Source: Floccularia luteovirens
Taxonomy: Eukaryota > Basidiomycota > Agaricomycetes > Agaricales > Squamanitaceae
Direction of reading: 5' to 3'
Assembly (NCBI GenBank): GCA_009739215.1
Contig: VSJF01000008.1
Location: 1,364,001 to 1,428,000, forward strand
DNA: 64,000 nt
Numbering within the stretch: the first letter of the stretch is position 1; every line of letters begins with the position of its first letter. The notes beneath the pieces are model-generated. The model ran no database searches. It saw only the letters and a list, made by a program, of their open reading frames with translations, and was not told the DNA's origin. The position numbers and the translations under genes are program-made. Positions 55,002-64,000 of the stretch are shown here, one piece after another.

Positions 55002-55340
55002 TTACGTCGTGTCCGTTGTAACATTATAGTCCAAAGAACCAGAATAAATGTTGATATAAGATAGTTTTCTATCTCGCTTCTTATTTGTCAACTTTATTTC
55101 CTTTCTCGTACGGTCTGAACATTTGGATTATAATTTGAGAAAGGCAAATATGTAACATTGTACAACAAATGGTTTAGCTGGTCTAATCTTCAGATTGCTT
55201 GAATATACAAAGGATATGTAAAGTTGTAAAACACTACAACAATTATATTTTACAGATGTTTCGATATTGTTGACTTTTGTGACAGATATGCTGCATATAA
55301 TCTGTGAGTTTGTTGAATATGGAGAAAGTTAGCCTCGATG
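55002..55340. other. Convergent intergenic region
   Basis: AT-rich 3' region between the transporter and the first Kre9-like gene; nothing seen. Confidence 0.4.
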
Positions 55341-55891
55341 TCAATTACGGTTAGTTATTGTGAACTGCTGGCTATATTCTCCAGAATTTCCATACACTTC
55401 AAGGGTTAGTGTCAGGGCTAGGACGAAATAAATAGGAGATTGCCTGACAGACGATAGCATAATCATTGCCTTCATCAACGCTGGGTACAACGATCTCCTT
55501 CTTACCACTGAACAGATCAGGAACGTCAGCAAGGGGGTGCTCTACATTAATGAATCAGACGTGTTTAAAATGGATTGACGATGAATGTGGCACATACTAT
55601 AATCTTCGAGTCCATCCTTGGAAAGGAGAATTTGGCCTATCACATCCTCCGGTTTTGTGAGGCGATCGGATACAACCCTAGGGATTCTTAACCAATATAC
55701 GAGGTTAAATGTGTGATGTATCATACCATTGGACAAGCTGTGTACTGCCTGCCGGCCAGATATTGCCTGCCTGAGGACTCAAAATTAAGGGTGTGTTTTC
55801 CTTGCACCCTATCTAGTGTTGGTGCAGTGGATACAAATACTGTCATGAATGAAAGAGCGACAAGTGTAGATGTTTGAACTGAGAACGTCAT
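55341..55891 (-). CDS. Kre9/Knh1-like small secreted protein 1, frame broken
   Basis: Signal peptide TFSVQTSTLVALSFMTVFVS, then an Ig-like Kre9/Knh1 N-terminal domain: LILSPQAGNIWPAGSTQLVQ, RLTKPEDVIGQILLSKDGLE, EHPLADVPDLFSGKKEIVVP, SVDEGNDYAIV, and a last exon VYGNSGEYSQQFTITNRN ending at 55341. Between the signal peptide (APTLDRVQGKHT) and LILSPQ one extra base (about 55786-55793) breaks the frame, so as written the gene would stop early. Most divergent of the three tandem copies. The family is cell-wall associated; biochemical role unknown. Confidence 0.65.
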
Positions 55892-56389
55892 GGTTGGAAG
55901 GGGGCGAGAAGAATTCTGCAGACAGGGGGACTTAAAGTTCCAGCGCCAGCTCCAATGTTCCAACCCCCACATTTATACATTTCTTTGATTGAGGCGTGCT
56001 CACAGAGTGCATAAGACACTAGCACATTATCTGGGAGAACTAATTGCAAGCGAATATGACGAGATAATCGGGTGTATGGCGGAATGACCTCATCCGCGTT
56101 TCAGCCACCTGGCAAATATCGAGACATCCAAGCAGTGTCGCTCACCTTTTATTTCTCCTAACCTCTAGATGCACAGCACGGTAAGAAGGGTGGCTGGGAG
56201 ATTAAAGGTTCCCGATGACTCGGGTTGCCTATATAGTAGTAATATCGAGGGAATAACTTCAAACGCGAAGAAGCCTTGAAAATGACAGATTTGGATGCAG
56301 CCTCCAGAAATCTAAATAGCACAAAAGATTCATGTCCAATTCATTTTTAATAAATATATAAGGGTACAGAGTCCGATAATCTGATTCAA
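55892..56389. other. Spacer between Kre9-like genes 1 and 2
   Basis: Holds the promoter of copy 1 and the 3' region of copy 2; no additional gene seen. Confidence 0.4.
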
Positions 56390-56975
56390 TTAATATGAGT
56401 CATTAGGGGGCGACTGAACTGCGCTGATGGTGAAGTTTGGTGAAAAATTGCCAGAATCACCAATTACTGTATCAATACCCGTTAACAAACCGTGATATTG
56501 TAGAAAAGATATGGAATCACTCACAAACGAGGGCATAGTCACTGCCAGGTTCGACATTGGGGACGATGATAGTTTGTTTTCCAGCCAAAATATCTACACC
56601 ACTAATCAACGGATTGCCTAATATGCGAAAAAAGGATATTTGTCAGTCTAATACCTTTTTGATGATATGTTTAGATTCTTACCGATATCTAAAAGACCAC
56701 CTTTAGCATAAATTATCGTGGCAAGGGGGTTGGTGATTTGTTCAGGTGGGTTTGAGACATCCCTGTTGAGGTTCAGTCGGTAAAACAAATATGACTAAAT
56801 GCGTGAAATCGTACCAGAAGATTGTTTGGTTACTACCTATAACCCATACATCACCAGCATTGGGGCTAGTGATAACAGGTGCAAAGACGTCCCTAGGTAC
56901 AATTAGCCTGGGGGCAGCAGAGACTCCAAGTGTTGTCACAAATAAACTCAAAGGGGATGAAAGAAAGAATTTCAT
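56390..56975 (-). CDS. Kre9/Knh1-like small secreted protein 2
   Basis: Start 56975 with signal peptide KFFLSSPLSLFVTTLGVSAA. One domain follows: VFAPVITSPNAGDVWVIGSN, QTIFW, then DVSNPPEQITNPLATIIYAK, GGLLDIG, DILAGKQTIIVPNVEPGSDY, ALV, GDSGNFSPNFTI, and the stop at 56390. About four exons, all in frame. The layout (signal peptide, one Ig-like PF10342-type domain, no GPI-like tail) is common in Agaricomycetes. Confidence 0.75.
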
Positions 56976-57331
56976 TTCGTAGAAGTTTCGTAATAATTAT
57001 TAGTTCGTGAACTGTTGTGAGGTGGAAAGGATAGCAGAATTTTTTTCAGAAACCAGGAGTCATCTAGTTTATTTATGCAAAGAAAGAGGGCTCGGTCCCA
57101 TGTAGTATGCTACAGTACCAAGCCGACGGAAGCCAGGCGCAACAAGAGGCGGTGTGGTAGGAGCAAACCCCATCAGTTGGCATTCCGTACATCCAACGTA
57201 GTCAAACAAAATCTAAAGTGAAACAGTGCACACAGCAACGGTATTGGAGACTATACATGATCGTGCCCACTTTAGATGCCAACAAGCACAGCATCTGTGA
57301 GCTAACTACGTCTGATTCTCATAGCAAAACC

Positions 57332-57495
57332 AGGCTCCTAAAACCGACCGCTCACTGCGTTACTAATGAGATTTGGTCTTATCCTTGAACCAAACTGGTG
57401 GGTTTCACGAACGCTGGATTAAGCCCGAACCTCAAAGCCTCATGGTCGGTGTTTATAGAAAATGCAGTGAGCAGGCTACATAGTTTTAGGAGCCT
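57332..57495. repeat. 164-bp imperfect inverted repeat
   Basis: The left end AGGCTCCTAAAAC and right end GTTTTAGGAGCCT are exact reverse complements. An inner pair GCTCACTGC / GCAGTGAGC repeats the symmetry. It lies between Kre9-like genes 2 and 3. No clear target duplication and no coding capacity; it may be a small MITE or a hairpin-forming element. Confidence 0.6.
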
Positions 57496-57727
57496 ATAAG
57501 TAGTAACACAAGTCCAAAACTCCAATGAATTTGTCATATACTGAACGAAAATGTCCGGGAATTGTAATCAGTAATGTACATGAACAGTCGTAATACAAAT
57601 GCAAAAAAAGTCCGTTGTCCGAAATGAAGTAAATTAAAAAAATCAAATCCGAGGTCAATCACCAAACCAGACACCCAGTCGTACATGCAAAATACTCCCA
57701 AAGCGGTTTTGAAAAGAAAACAACTAG

Positions 57728-58329
57728 CTACAGAGCGTTTGAGTCGACTAACGGTGAGGCTATTGAGAATGTCGGCGAGAAATTTCCAGAATCACCAAAT
57801 ACTGAAGTATGGTCATAAGTACAAATTTAGCTAATAGAAGTAAGAATCAAAACTCACAGACGATAGCATAATCTTCGCCAACTGGCACAGAAGGTACTGT
57901 TACCTCTTGTTTACCGGCAAGCATGTCAAAGTCGTCAACCAAGGGGTGTTCTATTTTTTTAAAATAATTTGTCAGTTTCTACCCCGAGCACCGGTTATAA
58001 CAAAAGGATCATATTCACCAAAGTCAAGGTAGCCACCTTTTGCAAGGATAAGGCGTCCCCTTGGGTTTGTAATCTGTTTAGGGGGACTCGATATATCCCT
58101 ATAAAAAGAACTGAGACGGAAGAAAGAAAAAAGTTGAAATTCCCACATACCATTCAACCGTTTGAGTACTTCCAATTAGCCAAACATCTCCATCTCGCAA
58201 AGAGGTTATAGGTGGGGCATATACATCACGAGCGACGAGTTGTTTATTCGTTGGAGCAGCAGAGACGCCGGAATTTGAGAGCGTGGCAAGAAGAATCAGA
58301 ATAGGAGATGTGATGATAGAGAATTTCAT
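57728..58329 (-). CDS. Kre9/Knh1-like small secreted protein 3
   Basis: Start 58329; signal peptide KFSIITSPILILLATLSNSG up to VSAA. Domain: VYAPPITSLRDGDVWLIGST, QTVEW, DISSPPKQITNPRGRLILAK, GGYLDFGEYDPFVIT, EHPLVDDFDMLAGKQEVTVP, SVPVGEDYAIV, FGDSGNFSPTFSIASPLVDS, stop 57728. Same intron positions as copy 2. The signal-peptide region and promoter were copied to 60300-60470. Confidence 0.78.
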
Positions 58330-58476
58330 GATCCAATATTGATGATAAAATACGTTAAAAGAATTTCGTAGGTCCTAAAAAAATGTTGGTTGGGCAGAAG
58401 CAAGTTATGATGTGTAGGGGGGGAGAGGGTGAAACAGTCGATGTCTGGAAAAAAAAACGAACGAGTATGAGAACCC

Positions 58477-58484
58477 ATATATAT
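58477..58484 (-). promoter_or_regulatory. TATA box of Kre9-like gene 3
   Basis: TATATATA within ATTATATATATGG on the minus strand, about 150 bp upstream of the ATG at 58329. Confidence 0.45.
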
Positions 58485-59599
58485 AATCCGGGGATCTGTC
58501 ATTAAGGGTGGGGCACCCTGGGATCAACACTCCGCACTGCCTCCATATGGTGATAAAACACCATCAACTTGAGACGGTTACGACAGAAAGATATGATATC
58601 AGTACCTATAAAAGTAAGCGCGTTATCTGAACAACAACGAATGCCTTCTTTTGTCAGAAAGGGTAGTCTGACCAGATTTTCATTTTCTTAGCTTTGATAT
58701 CATGTTCCCTTGGCTTGGACTTGGCCAAGACAGTTGATACCGTCATGATGACTGTTCGCACAAAAATAGGGAGTCCGAAAGGGACTTGTATCAGTAATCC
58801 TTACCGGCAAAAAAAACTTTCCAAGATTATTTATCGTGGTTCTTGTGTCCCGGTACTTGAGACTCTGGTAGTTAATGCACGAGAGTCACACACCGTGATG
58901 CATGAACGTTTTTGAAATATATAACAGCACGAGGACTGATCCTATTCCCAAGCCCCTGTAAGCCTAGCATCCTATAGCTACTTCAACTATAAATATTCAC
59001 CATCGTTCGTTGCGCAGACCACCAATGGTTGATAATGCCTATGTATAAACGGTTGAATAAGAAAACAACCAGTAAAAAAGTATATCTGGGCCTGGGAACA
59101 TTTTTTCCTATAACTTAGGGGCGGGGACAACGAGGAGAATTCTTGAGTGAAGTGGAAGGGACAGTTTACTGTTTTGCCCATATCCATTCAGTTTGTGGCA
59201 GGCAGGCGCTCCGTCATATAAATCGTTCATTGATCACCATCAGAAAGAAAAAAGCAAGGCCAGTTTCCCTTTGCTCGACCCCTCCCACTGTGTGGGTGAT
59301 CATCAAATATCGAAACTAACTTGGAACTTGCAGGTATCAATTTACTGCACATCATGATCTCCACCCAAACTGTTACCTAAAGTTTATAATTGACGCGGCC
59401 TCGAGTAAGAAAAATGTATGGGTACAACTGCAACATGAGGAATTAAAACTAGGGTGGAAACAACGTGATGATAACAAAGTAGTGGTGATGTGTGATGCAT
59501 AGGTGGTGACCAAGTGACTATGTAGAAAAGGGGAAAGGGAGTGATATATGTAGATGATTTTGTATGAGGAAAGCAGCGGCTCGTGCGCGTGAAACTTGG
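58485..59599. other. Gene-free spacer
   Basis: No gene recognised. A G/A-rich low-complexity stretch runs from about 59440 to 59560, similar in style to those at about 2560-2720 and 5080-5180. Confidence 0.4.
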
Positions 59600-60299
59600 A
59601 AGGAGTACAATATGATAAGTAGAATAGAACTGGTACTAGTAATTAAAGATTACACGTGCTACTAATGAATATTTGAATGACGGTAAGAGTACTACTAGTA
59701 GCAAGATCGTGGGAGTAGTGGAAACAAGGTGAAGAAATAAAATTAAACATGGATTTCTTCTCACTTATTATTTTTCTAAAATCGTGTTTTAATCGGTACG
59801 GGGAAGTACGATACAATTGGAATACCATCTCGTGAGATCTGTCCTTAGACAACACCCAGTCTTCTTGGAATGTAGCAACAATTAATCATTCGAGATTAGC
59901 ACCAACTTGAATCATAGTTGTGGTTGCTGACCTGTATTACAGAGCCTTCCAGCGTACTTCACCATTTTGGCTTGTTCGAAAAATCACAATAAACATCGCC
60001 ACTCCTCACTTCTGCACTTTTTCTGGCCGGCAATACTCGTTACTCGACAGGCTTAACCGTCTGTCGTTGCTGTCCCGTGATATCTCCTCTGCAGGAGGCC
60101 GTGTCGGCGCAGCCGAATCTAAAATTAGCACATAGATCCCCTCATTAAACGTAGTCCGTTTCATCAATCTCCCTTGAACGGAAAGGTGCGTTGTGTCGGG
60201 TTTACAGTAGGGGGGAGGGATAGTGTGCGCACTTCAGGCAGCTGAAAAAATATTCGTCGCGCTGGTCTAGTCAGATTGCGAGAATTGCAAGAGCCAGAA
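59600..60299 (-). pseudogene. Degenerate 3' copy of the Hpc2/ubinuclein gene
   Basis: Homologous in order to 61640-62720. Shared segments include CCATCTCGTGAGATCTGTCC, GCCGGCAA.ACTC.TTACTC, GGCCGTGTCGGCGCAGCCGA (61-62 kb copy: GATGCCGTGTCGGCGCAGCC) and a residue of the RLDEYDEHFFN block (here RLDQRDEYFF). Large internal parts are missing and stops are present. Confidence 0.7.
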
Positions 60300-60470
60300 T
60301 AGGAACTTGAGATGTGATGATAGAGAATTTCATAGTTTAATTATTTAAGATATAATATGTTAAACTTAAAGCTTAGGCTGTTGCAAGTTATAAACAAAGG
60401 TTGAATAACTGGTAGAAACTAGAAATACTCATACAAGGCGAAACAGTCAATGTCTTAGAAAGAAACAGAT
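60300..60470 (-). pseudogene. 5' fragment of a Kre9-like gene (signal peptide and promoter)
   Basis: Matches 58300-58470: TGTGATGATAGAGAATTTCAT with the ATG, and upstream GAAACAGTCAATGTCT. The reading frame begins MKFSIITS, stays hydrophobic, then hits a stop and runs into the Hpc2-derived fragment. No domain follows. Confidence 0.7.
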
Positions 60471-61400
60471 TACACTCCCCATTTTGCGCCAAATTCGAGC
60501 TTGATTTTAATTTCTTGATCTGCTCATTTAGCTCTTGAGTCTCCTTTTTCTGGGCCGCCATTAGAAGATGTGTTATGATACGGACACACTAACAGAACAA
60601 AATGCGCACCATTTTTTTACATTTTTCTATTGCTTCTCTCTCCATTGCCTCTGACTCTAAATATCGAGTAATTAGGGCCCGAGTCTCTTTACTTGTAATT
60701 TGAAGGAAGATGTATTGAAAATAAAAGGACTATGTAAGTTCTAACAGAACAAAACACGCACCGCTTCTTTGAAGGCTTGTACTTGGACTAAGTAATCCTC
60801 CTTTGCTGAAAGTACAGCTTCATGAATTGTTTGATTATCCAAAGTCTTCGAAAATGCATTCACTTATCATTGCGTCACAATCAGAAGAAAGATTACTCAC
60901 TGGGATAGCTTTGGTTTGGAACTCCGATTCCACTAAATGCAACAGAAGATACACAAACCAAGAGCGAGTTGACAATAAGTGATAATTTTTACCATTCTCA
61001 TAAGCAGCATTGGCCAAGAGAGCGATTTGATATACATGGACTTTTCGTTCTTGATCTGCTGGGAACACTACCCCCGTTACTATTTGATCACATAGTGTTC
61101 GTAGTAAAGTTGCTTGTTTTCCAACAAGACCCTCGCCTTGATAACTTGATGGGGTTGGATATCTCTTGTACTTCTCTATGATATCTATATCTGTTAAATG
61201 CAAGATAACCGGTGCACCCATGGGTGTCTTGAACAGTAGCAACAATATATTCTGAATCATAATGGGAATAAGTTCTATCTAGTCTTGATGACATGTATTG
61301 CAGTGACTTGTGCAGCTGCCATTTCACGTCGAGTCTTGTATTGCTTAAGACGACACAAATATGAATCCAAGGAATCTCTTCAGAAATGTTCAGGGAACTC
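60388..61400 (-). CDS. Unrecognised multi-exon protein with coiled-coil-like C-terminus
   Basis: I recognise no family. Plausible exons: EKYKRYPTPSSYQGEGLVGK, QATLLRTLCDQIVTGVVFPA, DQERKVHVYQIALLANAAYE; then ESEFQTKAIP; DNQTIHEAVLSAKEDYLVQV; KRLGPLITRYLESEAMEREA; and AAQKKETQELNEQIKKLKSS, a Lys/Glu/Leu-rich stretch likely to be helical. The final codons (to the stop at 60388) lie in sequence homologous to the Kre9-like promoter, so the original C-terminus may have been lost by rearrangement. The start is uncertain (a possible ATG at 61402). Confidence 0.4.
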
Positions 61401-61762
61401 ATGACCCAAAGCCTGTTTCTGGATGTTCAGAAGGTATAGCAATGGGTGGAGAACCAAAGCGAGATATGGGTGCAATTTCGAGAGCATCTTGAGAAGACGT
61501 TTTTTGAGACCTTGTAAGACAGGAGAAGCTCATTGGAGTTGGCGACAAAGGAATCACCTGACATCACCTTTTGCTGTGCGTGTAGAAAGGGCGAATCAAA
61601 TAGTTAAGAGTGAAAGCAGTGGCTGACATTAATCGGCGTGAAGGAATACAATATAATAAGTAAAATACGACTGATACTAAAGATTACATGTGCTAGCAAC
61701 GAAAGATACGACTGTAGGACCGTCTTAATAAACCCTGGGAGTAAGTAGCAAAAGAAATAAAA

Positions 61763-64000
61763 TTAGACTTCGTTTTCCATAGCTTCCTTCTCGAATTTCT
61801 TCTTCATGGCGCTCACTAATTTAAAAAATCGTGTTTTAGTCACTGCAGGGGAAGTGTGATGCGAATAACGTGAGACATACCATCTCGTGAGATCTGTCCA
61901 GACGACATCCAGCCTTCTGGGAATGCAGCAACGATCTGTTCAAAATTAACACTTAGCCGGGCTATATTAAATGCAGAGCTGAATATGAACCTTCTGATAG
62001 AGGACTTTCCTCAGTCCCTGGTCGCTAACCTGTATCACTGAGCCTTCCAGTGTACTACGATCACCCATTTTAGCTCGTTCGGAAATTTCAATAAAAGTCG
62101 CCACTCACTTTTTCTCATTTTCTAGCCGGCAACACTCATTACTCAACAAGACTAGCTGCCACACGATCGTCTTCATTTGCTCCGTCATGCGATACTTCTT
62201 AGCGGGCGGGTGCTGGCTGTGATCCTTCTTATCTTTGCCATCCTTCCCACCTTCTCCATCTGCACCATCACCCCCACCAGCGTGTGATGCCGAATGGTCC
62301 ACCTCCATCTCCTCTGTGGGATGCCGTGTCGGCGCAGCCGAATCCGGATTAGCACTCGTATCTGCTGCCTCTGCGCGTGCTTTTTCTTGTCGTTTATCTA
62401 GAATTTTGATCAGTGGCTAGTGTAGGCAAAACGAATGATTAGGACATTACCCCATGCGATAACGCTCTTCTCCCACTCCTCTTCAGCTTTCGCAAACCCA
62501 CTACTTGCAATTTGAGCCAGCTCTGCAAGTAGTTCGTCTTGCCTTTCCATGAGGAGTGCTGTGTGTTCATGGAACACAGTCCGTTTTATTAGTTTCTGTT
62601 GAGAACTATGTCAGATTCGCAATATGGGAGAAGGAGAAATGCATACACTCATAGTAAACTTGTTATACGGAAATAGGACAGGCATTAGATTGAAGAAATG
62701 TTCATCATACTCGTCCAGTCGGATTGCAAGAATTGCAAGATCGGCCAACTTTGGTTTAAGAGCAGGCGGGAATTTTCCTTTCTGAGCCCATGATTCTAGA
62801 GTAGTTTGTCAGAGTTGGCACGAATCAAGTAATAAGTTTAGTTACCTTTGGCAATCTCTTCCTTCAATTTCTCGATGACAACTTGCAATTCTGGATGGAA
62901 AGAGTGCTACAAACGATCAAGTCAGTTTATCTGGACGCAAAAATATGTAAGAAGACTCACAATATCAACAACCTTTCGCTTTTTGCCACCCTCTACAACA
63001 GTGACATAGCGTTTCCGCTTCTGCCCAGCTTTCTCTTCCTCATCTTTCGCCTCAGTCTTTATTGATGGTTGATCCTTGAGGTCAGAATCAGAGTTCAGTG
63101 CGATAGGGCTTTCGCGAGAGCCTTCCATGAGTTCTTTCTTGAGAGTTTGCGACTTGTTCTCTGAAGTGGATGAATTCAGAGCTGTGGCAAGACCAAGAGA
63201 TGCCTTCTTGGATTTTGGCTTCTTTGGTGTCCTACAACAAGTGTCTCAGTATAGGTTTCGTTTTGTCTTGAATACCAAGGACATAGGAATGCCATGAACG
63301 CAAGATGCACATAAATGGCATTGAACATAAAGTTGTCTCGAGGAGGGGGAAAGTGCAAAGAGGAAGAGCTGTAACACATACTTGTCTTTCATGAGGGCAA
63401 CTTCACCACTGGAAACATAAAAGCCCTGTTGCTTGGTTTGAGCAAAATATGTGCGCTCATCCACTGCAAGTTCAGAGTCATCAATGAAGGGATCTGATAT
63501 GTCATAGTACTCCGACGCCGCGTTTTTCTTCTATAAAGCATGTCAGTACGTAGCATATAGGTATTGGAACGATGATATATGCACCTTTCGTTTCTTAGCC
63601 TTTACGTCCTTATCCTTACCCTTATCCTTATCATCATCGTCTTCCTCACTCTCGCTGGTGTCCCCTTTCTTAGCAACAGGCGTTGGTGTTGGTGGGCGTT
63701 GTCCAGTCTCTTTTGCCTTGCGAGAGATATCGACTTCATAATTATCGGGACCACCTAACTTGATATCTAGCCTGATTGTCTGAAGTGGTGGCGGCGGGGG
63801 CGGGGGAGGCGGAGAGGGAGAGGGAGTACGCGCGGGTTTTGATGGTTTTGTTGAGCGTGGTTTTGTTGCAGTTGAGGCGGGTTTGGAAGATGACGGGATT
63901 GTGACGGGCGGGACCGAGGGATCGGAGTGTCGGGGAGAAGCGGGAGGATGAGGGAGAGAGGATGATGTCGGCGAAGAAGGATGAACGAGGATCGGGATTG
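61763..64000 (-). CDS. Hpc2/ubinuclein-family histone chaperone subunit, 5' end cut by window edge
   Basis: Subunit of the HIR/HIRA complex (replication-independent H3-H4 deposition), nuclear. From the right edge inward: a Pro/Ser-rich region with a run of about ten Pro, LQTIRLDIKLGGPDNYEVDI, an acidic-basic stretch (SESEEDDDDKDKGK), then the Hpc2-related domain EYYDISDPFIDDSELAVDER, TYFAQTKQQGFYVSSGEVAL. A basic segment (KRKRYVTVVEGGKKRKVVDI) is followed by the ubinuclein middle domain: LQVVIEKLKEEIAKESWAQK, GKFPPALKPKLADLAILAIR, LDEYDEHFFNLMPVLFPYNK, FTMSKLIKRTVFHEHTALLM. A Gly/Asp/Lys-rich insert and a helical C-terminus (SAMKKKFEKEAMENEV) end at 61763. Introns are short and in frame. The start lies beyond 64000. 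Confidence 0.85.

Noticed and set aside
17465..55891. Programmed +1 ribosomal frameshifting as the cause of the frame breaks
   Set aside because: The sites share no slippery heptamer or stop codon context, are in unrelated genes, and no such use is known for these families; sequence error or decay is simpler.

Overview
The window is nuclear DNA of a filamentous basidiomycete, most likely an Agaricomycete. Nearly every gene is broken by short introns of about 45-65 bp with GT..AG ends. The gene families present (LaeA/UMTA-type methyltransferase, VelB-type velvet factor, tandem DUF6534 membrane proteins, F-box/LRR proteins, small Kre9/Knh1-like secreted proteins) are typical of mushroom-forming fungi. 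No rRNA, tRNA, CRISPR array or complete autonomous transposon was recognised.

Layout. 1-5.6 kb: two minus-strand type-B carboxylesterases. The first runs off the left edge; the second is a decayed paralogue whose 647-bp first intron carries a small TA-flanked inverted-repeat element. 6.1-14.6 kb: housekeeping and regulatory genes, namely mitochondrial complex III core protein 2, a LaeA-like methyltransferase and DNA polymerase lambda. 15.6-18.0 kb: two tandem secreted double-psi beta-barrel (RlpA/expansin-like) proteins. 18.5-21.6 kb: a VelB-type velvet regulator with a long Gln/Pro/His-rich tail, followed by about 3 kb of gene-poor DNA. 24.6-33.5 kb: an MFS transporter, a secreted TIM-barrel glycoside-hydrolase-like protein, and an unusual PX-domain/GH18 chitinase fusion. 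35.4-41.7 kb: an atypical SDR, the ankyrin-repeat palmitoyltransferase Akr1 and a TPR/F-box/LRR protein.

41-51.5 kb is a tandem segmental duplication of the block [F-box 5' part + DUF6534 gene + spacer + second DUF6534 gene]. It leaves three apparently whole DUF6534 genes plus F-box and DUF6534 fragments. 52.5-55 kb holds a Dal5-type MFS transporter. 55.3-58.3 kb holds three tandem Kre9/Knh1-like small secreted proteins. 59.6-60.5 kb is a mosaic of broken copies (a 3' piece of the Hpc2/ubinuclein gene fused to the 5' piece of a Kre9-like gene), followed by an unrecognised gene and, at the right edge, the Hpc2/ubinuclein (HIRA complex) gene, truncated by the window.

Several otherwise well-conserved genes contain a point where one extra base must be skipped to keep the family reading frame (DPBB-2, GH-like protein, Dal5-like MFS, Kre9-like 1, possibly VelB). 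This is reported as a finding; sequence error or recent decay is the likeliest cause. Exon boundaries were placed by eye from splice signals and protein similarity, so individual junctions may be off. No expression or database evidence was available.
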